Of a stretch of DNA of 64,000 nt, positions 32,562 through 41,383 are shown piece after piece. The notes under the pieces are model-generated. The model was not told the DNA's origin. It was given only the letters and a program-made list of their open reading frames with translations, and did no database searches. The stretch's first letter is position 1, and the number at the start of each line of letters is the position of its first letter. The stretch is taken from assembly GCF_015711605.1 (NCBI RefSeq), contig NZ_JABTEZ010000005.1:682001-746000 (forward strand). Direction: 5' to 3'. The stretch is from Planomonospora sp. ID67723 (lineage in GTDB: Bacteria > Actinomycetota > Actinomycetes > Streptosporangiales > Streptosporangiaceae). The position numbers and the translations under genes are program-made.

Positions 32562-33599
32562 TCAGCTGCCGGCCGCGGCGGACAGGGACACCGGAGCCGT
32601 ACTGCTGCGCACGACGAGTTCGGGGCGGTGGAGCAGCTCGGTGCGAGGACCCCGGATGCCGCTGATCTCGTCCAGGAGGGTGCCCACCGCGGCGAGGCTC
32701 ATCTCGCGCACGGGCTGCCGGATCGTGGTGAGGGGCGGGTCGAGATACGGAGTGAACAACGAGTCGTCGAAACCCACCACGGAGATGTCCTGGGGGACGC
32801 GGAGCCCGTGCTGGCGAACGGCCCGGATCACGCCGATCGCCATGATGTCGCTGCCGCAGCAGATCGCGGTGCATCCCTGCTCCAGCAGCGGCTGGGCCGC
32901 CGCCTGACCGCCCTCGACCGTGAACAGCGTGTTGGCGACCAGCCCGTCGGGCGGGTCGCCGCCGAAGTGGCGGGAGACGCCGCGGCGGAATCCTTCGGTC
33001 TTCCGGATCGAGGGCACGAAACGATCCTGGCCGACGGCGAGGCCGATGCGCCGGTGTCCCATCGCCGCCAGGTGGTCGACGGCCATCTCCATCGCCGCCA
33101 CGTCGTCGTTGGAGATGTGCGGTGCGTCGATGTCCGCGCGGTAACCGTTGATCATGACGATCGGCAGTCCGGTCTCGAGGAGCCGTACGTAACGCGTGTG
33201 ATCGGCCGTGGAGTCGGCGTGCAGACCGCTCACGAAGATGATGCCGCACACCCCCCGCTCCATCAGCAGCTCGATGTAGTCGTCCTCACGCATGCCTCCG
33301 GGGACCTGGGTGCACAGCACGGCGGCGTAACCGCGCATCGCCAGCACACCCTCGATGATCCCGGTGAACGCCGGGAAGATGGGGTTGGACAGCTCGGGCA
33401 CGATCAGACCGACGAGCCCGGCCCGCTGCTGGCGAAGCCGGGCGGGGCGCTCGTAGCCGAGGACGTCGAGGGCGCTGAGGACGGCCTGACGGGTGGCCGG
33501 TGAGACGCCGGGTTTGCCGTTCAGCACACGGCTCACGGTTGCCTCGCTGACCCCGGAGTGGGCCGCGATATCAGCGATACGCGTCGTCATGGCCGTCAA
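32562..33599 (-). CDS. LacI-family transcriptional regulator
   Basis: A 345-residue LacI regulator. The N-terminal headpiece is complete: TTRIADIAAHSGVSEATVSRVLNGKPGVSPATRQAV (residues about 4-40), with a hinge helix at ALDVLGYERPARL, followed by a periplasmic-binding-protein-like ligand domain (LVGLIVPELSNPIFPAFTGIIEG...VVGFDDSLFTPYLDPPLTTIRQP). These normally respond to sugars or related small molecules. No transport or catabolic gene adjoins it, so the target operon is probably elsewhere. The start may be ATG 33599 or ATG 33590; the second begins right at the conserved TTRIADIA. A 113-base gap separates it from the convergent methyltransferase gene. Confidence 0.86.
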   Translation of the reverse strand: MTAMTTRIADIAAHSGVSEATVSRVLNGKPGVSPATRQAVLSALDVLGYERPARLRQQRAGLVGLIVPELSNPIFPAFTGIIEGVLAMRGYAAVLCTQVPGGMREDDYIELLMERGVCGIIFVSGLHADSTADHTRYVRLLETGLPIVMINGYRADIDAPHISNDDVAAMEMAVDHLAAMGHRRIGLAVGQDRFVPSIRKTEGFRRGVSRHFGGDPPDGLVANTLFTVEGGQAAAQPLLEQGCTAICCGSDIMAIGVIRAVRQHGLRVPQDISVVGFDDSLFTPYLDPPLTTIRQPVREMSLAAVGTLLDEISGIRGPRTELLHRPELVVRSSTAPVSLSAAAGS

Positions 33600-33665
33600 C
33601 TTACCGTTCTGTCCTCCCGGAGCGGGGCAAGCCCTCCGCCGAGCGACGCCGGCCTGTGGGCCATA

Positions 33666-36005
33666 TCAGCCGACGTGCGGGCCGGTTGATCGTCCGACGC
33701 CGCGGACCGCCTCGTGGAGGTATCGGCCGGTTGTCGAGGCGGGACAGCCGATGAGCGCGCGAGGGGGGCCTTGGAACACGACGGCGCCGCCGTGCAGACC
33801 GGCGCCCGGGCCGATGTCGATGACGTGGTCCGCCTGGGCGATGACGCGCTGGTCGTGCTCGATGGCGATGATCGTGGCGCCGTCGTCGACGAGGTCGTCG
33901 AAGAGGGCGAGGAGACGATCGACGTCGGTTCCGTGCAGGCCCGCGGTGGGCTCGTCGAGGACGATCCTCCGGTCGTGGGCGTCGTCGATGTCTCCGAGAT
34001 GCCGTGCGAGCTGGAGGCGTTGCCGTTCTCCCCCGGAGAGGGTGTCGAGGCTCTGGCCGATCGCCAGGTATCCGAGTCCGACGCGATCCAGCCAGTCCAG
34101 GCGACGGGCGGCGTCGGCCCGGTCCGCGAAGAGCGCCGCGGCCTCGGCGGGGTTCATGGCGAGGGCGTCGGCGATGGTGTGACCGTGCAGGGTCGCGGCC
34201 AGCGCCGTGGCGTTGAACCGGGTGCCGCCGCAGGCGTCGCAGCTCGTCTCCACGTCGTCGAGGAAGGCGAGGTCGGTGGTGATGGCGCCTTTGCCCCTGC
34301 AGACCGGGCACGCGCCGCGGGCGTTGGAGCTGAACCACGACGGGTGCAGGCCGGCGGCCCGGCTGAAGGCGTCGCGGATCGTGTCGGCGACGCCGAGCAC
34401 GGTGGCCGGCGTGGACCTGACGCCCCCGTGCAGGGGGGCTTGCCCGACGACGGTGAAGTCCGGGTGCTGCCGTGGCAGCACGTGCGCGAACAGGGTGCTC
34501 TTGCCCGACCCCGCGACGCCGGTCACGGCGGTGAACACGCCGAGGGGAACCTCGACGGTGACGTCGCGGAGGTTGTGCGCCTTCGCGTGAGCGATCGTCA
34601 CCGACCCGCGCGGGGTCCGGGAGTGCCGGCGGAGCCGGATCGGGTCGCGGAGCATCCGGCCCGTCTCGGTGTCGGTGTCCCGCAGGCCGGCGGGGACGCC
34701 TTCGAACTGGACGACGCCGCCGCCGGCCCCGGCCGCGGGCCCGAGGTCGATGACGTGGTCGGCGGCGGCGATGACGGCCGGGTGATGCTCGACGACGAGG
34801 ATGGTGTTGGTCGCGTCGCGGAGCCGGGTGAGCAGCTCGAGCAGGCGATGCACGTCGTGCGGGTGAAGACCCGTACTGGGTTCGTCGAAGACGTAGCAGA
34901 CGTCGCTGAGCGCGCTGCCGAGGTGCCGGACGATCTTCACGCGCTGGGCCTCGCCACCGGAGAGGGTGCCGGAGCCGCGGTCGAGGCTGAGATATCCGAG
35001 GCCGACCGCGTCAAGGGCGTCGAGGCGGTCGCAGATGGCCGCGGTGATCGGGGCGACGGCGGGGTCGGTCACCGCTCCGGCGACGTGCCGCAGTTCGCTG
35101 ACCGGCAGGGCGTACCAGTCGGCGATCGACCTGTCGTCGATCAGGCTCGCGCGGGCCCGGTCGTTGAGCCGGGTCCCGGCGCAGCCGGGGCAGGCGCGTC
35201 GCGTCACGACCCTGGCGAGGGCCTCCCGCTCGTCTTCGGTGAGCCGTGAGGGGGTGCGGCGGAGATAGGTCTGCCGCAGGCGGGGGATGACGCCGTCGAA
35301 GACGCCGGACGCCGGGTACTCGGGATCGGGGTTCGCCAGCCGCAGCCCTTCGGCGTGGAGCACGGTGTCCAGCGCGGACGGGGGGAGTTCCGACAGGGGG
35401 AGGTCCGGGTCGGCGACCCGGGCGTGGACGAGCCGCTTCCACCGGTAGGTTCCCGGCGCGAAGGCGGGGAACCGGATCGCGCCCTCGCGCAGGCTGCGCG
35501 ACCGGTCGAGGAGAAGGCCGACGTCGATGTCGTCCACCACGCCGAGCCCCTCGCACCGCGGGCACATGCCTGCCGGGTCGTTGAACGAGTACGCCGGTGT
35601 GAACCCCGCTGACGGCCTGCCTGCACGGGAGAACACCAGCCGCAGCAGCGGGGCGATGTCGCTGGCCGTCCCGACGGTCGACCGCGCGTTCCCCGTGAAC
35701 CGTCGCTGGTCCACGACCGTGGTGAACATCAGCCCGTCGAGCCGGTCAACGTCCGCCTGCGGATGCTGCGGGAGCCGGTTGCGGACGAACGTCGGGTAGG
35801 TGTCGCCGACCAGCCGCTGCGCCTCGGCGGCGATCGTGTCGAACGCCAGCGACGACTTGCCCGAGCCCGACACTCCGGTGAACACGGTGAGCCGGCGCTT
35901 CGGCACCCGAACCGAGACGCCACGGAGATTGTGGGTCCGGGCGCCCTCGACCGTGATCCACGCTTCCCGCTCCCGGGTCGTGGCAGACAGTTCAGTGATC
36001 GTCAT
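33666..36005 (-). CDS. UvrA-like ATPase (UvrA paralogue, drug-resistance type)
   Basis: A 779-residue UvrA paralogue, shorter than the roughly 950 residues of repair UvrA. It has two ABC modules: Walker A in TGVSGSGKSSLA (about residue 47) and TGVAGSGKST (about 505), signatures in LSGGEAQRVKIVRHL and LSGGERQRLQLARHL, and Walker B in CYVFDEPSTGLHPHD and RIVLDEPTAGLHGTD. Zinc-module Cys pairs are also present (CPRCEGLG, CPGCAGTR, CPVCRGKG, CDACGG). This family includes DrrC-like self-resistance proteins and UvrA2. Whether it confers resistance or handles DNA damage is not decidable here. It is divergent from a WYL regulator with an inverted-repeat operator between them. The frame ending at the left edge (33666) leaves 66 bases before the LacI gene. 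Confidence 0.84.
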   Translation of the reverse strand: MTITELSATTREREAWITVEGARTHNLRGVSVRVPKRRLTVFTGVSGSGKSSLAFDTIAAEAQRLVGDTYPTFVRNRLPQHPQADVDRLDGLMFTTVVDQRRFTGNARSTVGTASDIAPLLRLVFSRAGRPSAGFTPAYSFNDPAGMCPRCEGLGVVDDIDVGLLLDRSRSLREGAIRFPAFAPGTYRWKRLVHARVADPDLPLSELPPSALDTVLHAEGLRLANPDPEYPASGVFDGVIPRLRQTYLRRTPSRLTEDEREALARVVTRRACPGCAGTRLNDRARASLIDDRSIADWYALPVSELRHVAGAVTDPAVAPITAAICDRLDALDAVGLGYLSLDRGSGTLSGGEAQRVKIVRHLGSALSDVCYVFDEPSTGLHPHDVHRLLELLTRLRDATNTILVVEHHPAVIAAADHVIDLGPAAGAGGGVVQFEGVPAGLRDTDTETGRMLRDPIRLRRHSRTPRGSVTIAHAKAHNLRDVTVEVPLGVFTAVTGVAGSGKSTLFAHVLPRQHPDFTVVGQAPLHGGVRSTPATVLGVADTIRDAFSRAAGLHPSWFSSNARGACPVCRGKGAITTDLAFLDDVETSCDACGGTRFNATALAATLHGHTIADALAMNPAEAAALFADRADAARRLDWLDRVGLGYLAIGQSLDTLSGGERQRLQLARHLGDIDDAHDRRIVLDEPTAGLHGTDVDRLLALFDDLVDDGATIIAIEHDQRVIAQADHVIDIGPGAGLHGGAVVFQGPPRALIGCPASTTGRYLHEAVRGVGRSTGPHVG

Positions 36006-36025
36006 GATTCGACGTTACGATGAGA

Positions 36026-36046
36026 TGTGGACAGATAACGTCCACA
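36026..36046. promoter_or_regulatory. Operator between UvrA-like gene and WYL regulator
   Basis: A perfect inverted repeat, TGTGGAC-N7-GTCCACA, occupies the middle of the 88-base gap between the two divergent genes. Its seven-base half-sites and location make it the likely binding site of the WYL regulator, controlling itself and the UvrA-like gene. Confidence 0.6.
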
Positions 36047-36093
36047 ATTCCAGTGCTCGCAATCGGGGTGAACGACCGGAGAAGAGGTGCGCC

Positions 36094-37071
36094 ATGCCGG
36101 CGCCGAGGGAGCGGATGCTGCGGCTGCTGTCTTTGCTGCAGACCGGCCGCCGGTGGTCCGCGGACGAGCTCGCCTCCGCTGCGGACGCGACCCCGCGCAC
36201 GCTGCGCCGGGACATCGAGCATCTGCGCGCCCTGGGCTACCCGGTGGAGAGCGCACGTGGACCCGGTGGCCACTACCGTCTCGTCGCCGGTGCCGCACTG
36301 CCGCCGCTCATGCTCGAAGACGACGAGGCGGTCGCCGCCGTCCTCGGCCTCAAGCTCGCTGCCGCCGGCGGCGCCGGCCTGGACTTCGCGACCGAGGCCG
36401 CCGAGCGCGCCGCCACCAAGCTGCGCCGCATCCTGCCCGCACCGCTGCGCCGCCGGACCGACGAGATCCTCACCGCCGTCGAGATCGGCGCCACCGGGCA
36501 CCCCCAGCCGAGCCCCGCGACCCTCAGCGAGCTCGCTGCCGCCATCGCCGTGCACCACCGCGTCGTGTTCGACCACACGGGCCGGCGGGAGCCGTCACAG
36601 CGGACGGTCGAACCACACCGGCTCGTGCGCCTGCGGCAACGCTGGTACTTGTTCGCCTGGGACCTCGACCGGCACGACTGGCGCGCCTTCCGGCTCGATC
36701 GGATCGACGGCCTGCGCACGACCGGCGAGGTCTTCCGGCCGCGCACCCTGCCGGCGGACGACCTGGTGGCCCACCTCCGGGAACGCTTCCGCGGCCCGAT
36801 CACACACCAGGTCGTGCTCACCCTGCGCACCGGCGCACGCGACGCCGCGGCACGCCTGCATCGCGTCGACGGAACACTCCACCCCCTGGACGACCACACG
36901 TGCCGGTACGTCGCCGACGTCGACTCCTACGAATGGCTCGCCACCGTTCTCGTCCTCGCCGACATCGAGTTCACCGTCGACCGGCCCGATGCCTTCGGCG
37001 CGTATCTCGCCCGCACCGCACGCCGCCTCCTGCGCGCGACCGGCCACGACCCCGCAGCCGGCACACCGTAG
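36094..37071 (+). CDS. HTH and WYL-domain transcriptional regulator (YafY type)
   Basis: A 325-residue regulator. An N-terminal HTH_11-type winged helix (PRERMLRLLSLLQTGRRWSADELASAADATPRTLRRDIEHLRALG, span residues about 4-50) is followed by a WYL domain (about residues 130-240; VEPHRLVRLRQRWYLFAWDLDRHDWRAFRLDRID) and the WCX extension. WYL domains sense nucleic-acid or small ligands, and such proteins often control DNA-damage or defence genes. The ATG at 36094 was chosen because it begins the HTH; the frame runs back to 35800, but those residues are antisense to the UvrA-like gene. It is divergent from that gene across the inverted repeat at 36026-36046. Confidence 0.84.
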   Translation: MPAPRERMLRLLSLLQTGRRWSADELASAADATPRTLRRDIEHLRALGYPVESARGPGGHYRLVAGAALPPLMLEDDEAVAAVLGLKLAAAGGAGLDFATEAAERAATKLRRILPAPLRRRTDEILTAVEIGATGHPQPSPATLSELAAAIAVHHRVVFDHTGRREPSQRTVEPHRLVRLRQRWYLFAWDLDRHDWRAFRLDRIDGLRTTGEVFRPRTLPADDLVAHLRERFRGPITHQVVLTLRTGARDAAARLHRVDGTLHPLDDHTCRYVADVDSYEWLATVLVLADIEFTVDRPDAFGAYLARTARRLLRATGHDPAAGTP

Positions 37072-37203
37072 AGAAGGACAGGCGCGTTCTCCCGGTCCTC
37101 GATCCGGCAGAAGTGCTCCACCGCGTCGACGGTGCGGGACCTCAGGGCGAGACGGGTGTCCGCCGAGAACGCACGGTGATCTCGTCGGTGACGCCGGGCC
37201 GCT

Positions 37204-38076
37204 TCAGCGCCGATCGCCACCGGCCCGGTCGTGACGGCCGCCTTCGCCGTCCGGGTCCGCATAGCGGAAGCGCCCGGGCAGGCTGAGGTCGCCGGAGGCG
37301 ACGTCGAAGACGTTCTCCACCCGTAGCAGCGGATCGTGCAGGTCGGCGTTGACGCGCAGTGCCGCCGTCACCCCGTCGAAGCGGAACGTCGCAGGGAAAC
37401 CGAGGTCGGCCAGGGGCACCCGCACGCGGACGGTTCGCCCGCCCGTGGTGGTGCGGTATCCCGGGCTGTCCAGGAACAACGGCACCTTCGGCCACGTGCC
37501 GGGCAGCCGGGGGTGCTCCCCGTCGGCGATGTCGCGGATCTTCAGCGCCCCGTCGGGCCGCGTGGTGTCGGGTACGAGCACCACCCAGTGAGCGTGCCAG
37601 AGGCCGCCGTCGTCATCGGTCCGGCCGTCACCGTCCTCGTCGTGCAGCGGCGTGTCGTCGAAGTCCGGGTGGCTCGTGGCGGCCAGGGCCAGCACGCCGC
37701 TGCCGTGTTCGAAACCCACCGCCGAGGGATCGAGGGACACGGGCCAGACGTAGGACAGCACCTCGCTGCCGGCGAAAGCGCCATGGGGGTCGGGCGTCCT
37801 CGACCCCGCACGTCCCCTCACCCGCTCGCTGAACACCAGGTGGCGGCCGTGCCGCCGTACCTGCGTGGTGACGAGGTCGAAAGCGGCCGGCCGTTCGAGG
37901 TCACGGGATGAGCGGATCGTCCCGCCCTCCGGGTGGCTCGCGGATGAGACGGCCGTCCCGGCCGCGGGCGCCGCCTGGCGGGCGACGGCGCCCGCCGGGA
38001 CGGTTCCGAATCCGGGGAGCGTGAGCGCGGTGGCGGCGACGGCGATCATTGCGGTGCGGTGCCTGAACGTGAGCAC
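37204..38076 (-). CDS. Secreted protein of unknown function
   Basis: A 290-residue protein with a clear Sec signal peptide: basic RHRT, a hydrophobic MIAVAATALTLPGF stretch and an Ala-x-Ala site near residue 30 (PAGAVARQAA). The mature part has an acidic Asp-rich loop, HDEDGDGRTDDDG, resembling a calcium-binding DxDxDG loop, and several beta-strand-like segments. I recognise no family. It is divergent from the MarR gene and is presumably controlled through the palindromic operator at 38111-38142. The 132 bases to its right (37072-37203) hold nothing I can support. Confidence 0.65.
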   Translation of the reverse strand: MLTFRHRTAMIAVAATALTLPGFGTVPAGAVARQAAPAAGTAVSSASHPEGGTIRSSRDLERPAAFDLVTTQVRRHGRHLVFSERVRGRAGSRTPDPHGAFAGSEVLSYVWPVSLDPSAVGFEHGSGVLALAATSHPDFDDTPLHDEDGDGRTDDDGGLWHAHWVVLVPDTTRPDGALKIRDIADGEHPRLPGTWPKVPLFLDSPGYRTTTGGRTVRVRVPLADLGFPATFRFDGVTAALRVNADLHDPLLRVENVFDVASGDLSLPGRFRYADPDGEGGRHDRAGGDRR

Positions 38077-38110
38077 GTCGGATCCTTCGTGTGGTTGTTC
38101 GCAGAATTAG

Positions 38111-38142
38111 TTGGCACTGCCAAAATTATTTGGCAGTGCCTA
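38111..38142. promoter_or_regulatory. Double MarR-type operator
   Basis: Two TTGGCA-N-TGCCAA-type palindromes, TTGGCACTGCCAA at 38111-38123 (perfect) and TTGGCAGTGCCTA at 38130-38142 (one mismatch), have centres 19 bases apart. Together they form a larger perfect inverted repeat with 12-base arms (38113-38124 and 38129-38140) and a four-base spacer. The site lies between the divergent secreted-protein and MarR genes. Confidence 0.75.
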
Positions 38143-38196
38143 GAATGCACCATGCGGGCAGGATGCGCCACCCCGGCGTCCGGCGGAGGAGATCAG

Positions 38197-38811
38197 ATGA
38201 GTGCGGTACCCGGACTGTCTCCCAGCGAGCAGCTGTTGACCGGCCTGACCCGTCTCGGGCAGGCGGTACGGCTCACCGCGTGGCACAACGCGGGCCCCGC
38301 CAACCTCACCCCGTTGCAGGCCGACATCGTGCTGTTCCTGGCCGGAGACCGCCGGCCGCGCCGACAGACGGAGATCGTCACCGCGCTGGCGTCGACGCCG
38401 CCGACGGTCAGCGACGCGGTGCGCGCACTCGTGGGCAAAGGCCTGGCCGAGCGGTCCCGCGACCCCGCCGACAGCCGGGCGGTGGCGCTGACCCTGACGG
38501 ACGCAGGCCAGGCCGAGGCCGATCGCCTCGCCGTCGTCCCGGCGCCGTTGCGGGCCGCACTGGACGCTCTCGACGGAGAGGGCGTGGCGGCCATGCTGCG
38601 GGGCGTCGCGACGATGATCGAAGTGCTGCAGCGGCACCAGGCGATCCCGGTCTCGCGCACCTGCGTGACCTGCCGCTTCTACCGTCCGAACGCCCATCCC
38701 GACGACCTGGACAGGCCGCACCACTGCATGTTCGTCGACGCCGCCTTCGGCGACGGCGAGCTGCGGATCGACTGTCCCGACCATCAGGCGGCCACGCCGG
38801 CCGCCGGGTGA
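38197..38811 (+). CDS. MarR-family regulator with a C-terminal Cys/His cluster
   Basis: A 204-residue MarR protein. Residues about 10-145 are the winged-helix core (RQTEIVTALASTPPTVSDAVRALVGKGLAERSRDPADSRAVALTLTDAG, given as span about 56-105). A further 50-residue tail carries Cys156-x2-Cys159, His175-His176-Cys177, Cys193 and His196, a pattern able to bind a metal. Most MarR proteins lack such a tail. ATG 38197 was preferred over an ATG at 38152 because a GGAGGA ribosome-binding site lies seven bases before it and the extra residues would be non-conserved. The divergent secreted-protein gene and the strong double palindrome suggest both are its targets. Confidence 0.8.
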   Translation: MSAVPGLSPSEQLLTGLTRLGQAVRLTAWHNAGPANLTPLQADIVLFLAGDRRPRRQTEIVTALASTPPTVSDAVRALVGKGLAERSRDPADSRAVALTLTDAGQAEADRLAVVPAPLRAALDALDGEGVAAMLRGVATMIEVLQRHQAIPVSRTCVTCRFYRPNAHPDDLDRPHHCMFVDAAFGDGELRIDCPDHQAATPAAG

Positions 38812-38962
38812 GCCTGCCCGGTGCCGGAACGGGTGCGGGACGGCCGCCCTGAGAAGCCGGAGCGGTTCGGTTCAGGCGCGAGCCAGCACGATTGAAGATG
38901 GGAAACCGCCGGGACCGAGTCATCCTGGAACAGGAATTCCGCCCACTTCCCTCGGAGATGCC

Positions 38963-40273
38963 ATGAGGCACGCCGTCGTCATCGGGGCCAGTATGTCCGG
39001 GCTGCTGGCCGCCGCCGCGCTCAGCAGGATCGCCGAGCGGGTCACCGTACTGGACCGGGACGAGCTGCCTGAGGAGGACGTCCACCGCCGCGGCACGGCG
39101 CAGAGCAAGCATGCCCACGGCCTCCTGGCCCGGGGCCTGGAGGTCATGGAGCTGCTGCTGCCCGGCCTCACCGCCGAACTGACGGCCCGCGGGGCGTTCG
39201 GCGGGGACCTGCAGGCCGACTGCCGGTGGATCAACGAGGGGCGCCGCCTGGCCCCGGCGCCGGGCGACATGCCCGGGCTCCTGGTCAGCCGCCTCCTCCT
39301 GGAAGGCCAGATCCGGCGACGGGTGGCCGGGCTCCCCGGAGTGACCGTGATCGGCGGGAGCCAGGTCTCCGGGCTGGTTCACAGCGGTGACCGGGTCACC
39401 GGAGTCCGGCTCGTCTCCGACGAAACGATCACCGCTGACCTGGTCGTCGACGCGTCGGGCCGGGGGTCGCGCACTCCTGCCTGGCTGGGCGAGCTCGGCT
39501 TCCCCGCGCCCGCGGAGGAACGGGTCGACATCGACCTGACCTACACCACCCGGGTGTTTCGCAGGCGTGCCGACGATCTGGCCGGGGATCCGGTGGTCAT
39601 CATGGCCGCGACCCGGGAGATCCCCCGTGCCGGGGTGGCGCTGGCGATGGAGGGCGACCGGTGGATCGTCACCGTCGGAGGGTACGGTGACGACCCGCCG
39701 TCCGACTACGAGGGCTTCGTCGCCTATACGAAGTCTCTGCCCGCACCCGACATCCACGAACTGGTCGCCTCTGCCGAGCCGATCGAAGAGGGGCGCCATC
39801 ACCGCACGCCGGCCAGCGTGCGGCGGCGCTATGAGCGGCTGTCCCGTTTCCCCCGCGGCCTGGCGGTCGTGGGCGACGCGGTGTGCGCCTTCAACCCGAT
39901 CTACGGCCAAGGTATGAGCGTGGCCGCGGTGGAGGCGTTGAGGCTGGGCGAGTGGGCCCGTCGGGGGAGACCGGCGAGAGAGTTGTTCCGGTCGATCGCG
40001 AGGGTCGTCGACGGGCCCTGGGACATCGTGGTCAGCGGCGACCTGAGGCTGCCGGGAGTGCGCGGGCGGAGAACACTCAAGATCAGAGTGATCAACGCCT
40101 ACCTGGAGCGCTTCCACCGGGCCGCGGAGCACGACGCCGAACTCGGCCGCCGCTTCCTGCGCGTGGCCAACCTCCTCGATCCTCCCTCCGCCCTCCTGCG
40201 ACCGGCCTGCCTGCTCCGCGTGTTCCGCGGCTCCGGAGGCGGCGCCGCCGGGGCTCCCGCCGTGAACGTGTAG
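38963..40273 (+). CDS. FAD-dependent monooxygenase/oxidoreductase
   Basis: A 436-residue flavoprotein of the geranylgeranyl-reductase/PHBH-like group. The N-terminal dinucleotide motif is VVIGASMSGLLAAAAL with an acidic residue (VLDRDEL) closing the second strand. The FAD-binding GD motif reads GLAVVGDAVCAFNPIYGQGMSVA (about residue 300), nearly the consensus. SKHAHGLLARGLEVMELLLPGL near the N-terminus is typical of this subfamily. The C-terminal 130 residues are less conserved. Substrate unknown; relatives hydroxylate aromatic or polyketide compounds or reduce isoprenoids. It converges with the metallophore reductase gene (stops 34 bases apart) but belongs to no visible operon. The 151 bases upstream of it contain nothing else. 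Confidence 0.82.
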   Translation: MRHAVVIGASMSGLLAAAALSRIAERVTVLDRDELPEEDVHRRGTAQSKHAHGLLARGLEVMELLLPGLTAELTARGAFGGDLQADCRWINEGRRLAPAPGDMPGLLVSRLLLEGQIRRRVAGLPGVTVIGGSQVSGLVHSGDRVTGVRLVSDETITADLVVDASGRGSRTPAWLGELGFPAPAEERVDIDLTYTTRVFRRRADDLAGDPVVIMAATREIPRAGVALAMEGDRWIVTVGGYGDDPPSDYEGFVAYTKSLPAPDIHELVASAEPIEEGRHHRTPASVRRRYERLSRFPRGLAVVGDAVCAFNPIYGQGMSVAAVEALRLGEWARRGRPARELFRSIARVVDGPWDIVVSGDLRLPGVRGRRTLKIRVINAYLERFHRAAEHDAELGRRFLRVANLLDPPSALLRPACLLRVFRGSGGGAAGAPAVNV

Positions 40274-40306
40274 CGCGGGAGGGCCGGCTCGCGGGTACGG
40301 CGACGG

Positions 40307-41383
40307 TCAGTCCACGGAGAGCTGCGTGACCAGCGGATCGTCCCTGAGCGCGGTCACGGTCGCATCCGGGTCGAGCACCTCCGCGGCGAGGTGGGCTCCG
40401 GGAGGAACACGACCGGCGAGCACGGTCCGTGCGGTCAACGCCATCACCACGCCGCTCAGAGCATAGGAGTCCACAGCGGTCAGCAGTACTCGGGTGGGGC
40501 CCGCAGGCGCGCCGCGGTGGGGACGGGCGGTGAACAGCATCACGTAGAACGCCCCGAAGCCGGCGTTGTCCAGAACGGAGGCGCGCACCACCTCCGCGGC
40601 GTACGGCCGGAGCGTCTCGATCGGGGCGGCGTGGACGTCGGGTACGGCCGCCCACGCCGCGGAGAGCGCGTGGGGGATCCGGTCGGAGACGAACACGTTG
40701 TAGGAACGCACCTCGTCCGCGCCGCACTCCGCGGCCAGGGTCTGCGCCTCGGTGGTGAGGTACGGCCAGGCGTGCACGGGCTCGGGGAAGCCCGGCAACC
40801 GCACCCCGTGGAGCGGCGCCAGCGGCGTGACGGCTCCCTCCCGCCAGGCGGCCATCGGCACGCCGAACCTCGGCCCGCGGGTGAGAAGCGCATCCACCGC
40901 GGAGAGCGGGGTGAACACCGCCGCGCCCCCGACGTACACATCCAGCCTGCGCGGTGGGCGTCCCTTGGCGAGCAACCGGGGCAGCAGGCCGGACAGTCCC
41001 GGCATGACCCCGGCGGAGAACACCGCGGTCCGCTCCCGAGGTACGGCTCCGCCCGAGAGCGCGTCCTTGGCGGCGAGCTCACCGCCGATGTCGACGTAGT
41101 CGGCACCGGCCGCGAACGCGGCCCGGGCCACGGTGTCCAGCACCCGGTAGGTGGGGCCCGCGCAGTTCACCACGATCCTGCAGCCCGCACAGAACCGGGC
41201 GAGCTCATCCGGGTCGGTCAGGTCCACCCGTACGACCTCGGCGGGTGCGGGCAACGTCTCCGCGACTTCCGCGGCTCGCGCCGCGTCGCGTCCGCCGAGC
41301 CGCAGCCCGCCCGCTCCGAGGGCGGCGAGCCGCCCGGCGGCCGTGCGGCCCACGGCCCCGGTCGCCCCCAGCACTCCGATCAT
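40307..41383 (-). CDS. Saccharopine-dehydrogenase-like NAD(P)-binding reductase of the metallophore cluster
   Basis: A 358-residue oxidoreductase with an N-terminal Rossmann motif (GVLGATGAVGRTAAGRLAALG, residues about 3-23) and the saccharopine-dehydrogenase NADP-domain features VNCAGP and GADYVDIGGE. It occupies the place of the thiazoline reductases of yersiniabactin- and pyochelin-type clusters, although those belong to a different oxidoreductase family, so a reduction of a thiazoline or imine, or an opine-like step, is an inference. ATG 41383 overlaps the stop of the PCP-Cy-PCP gene, so it is the last gene of the leftward Zur-controlled operon. The frame runs back to 42322, but those residues lie in the shadow of the NRPS gene. 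Confidence 0.75.
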   Translation of the reverse strand: MIGVLGATGAVGRTAAGRLAALGAGGLRLGGRDAARAAEVAETLPAPAEVVRVDLTDPDELARFCAGCRIVVNCAGPTYRVLDTVARAAFAAGADYVDIGGELAAKDALSGGAVPRERTAVFSAGVMPGLSGLLPRLLAKGRPPRRLDVYVGGAAVFTPLSAVDALLTRGPRFGVPMAAWREGAVTPLAPLHGVRLPGFPEPVHAWPYLTTEAQTLAAECGADEVRSYNVFVSDRIPHALSAAWAAVPDVHAAPIETLRPYAAEVVRASVLDNAGFGAFYVMLFTARPHRGAPAGPTRVLLTAVDSYALSGVVMALTARTVLAGRVPPGAHLAAEVLDPDATVTALRDDPLVTQLSVD

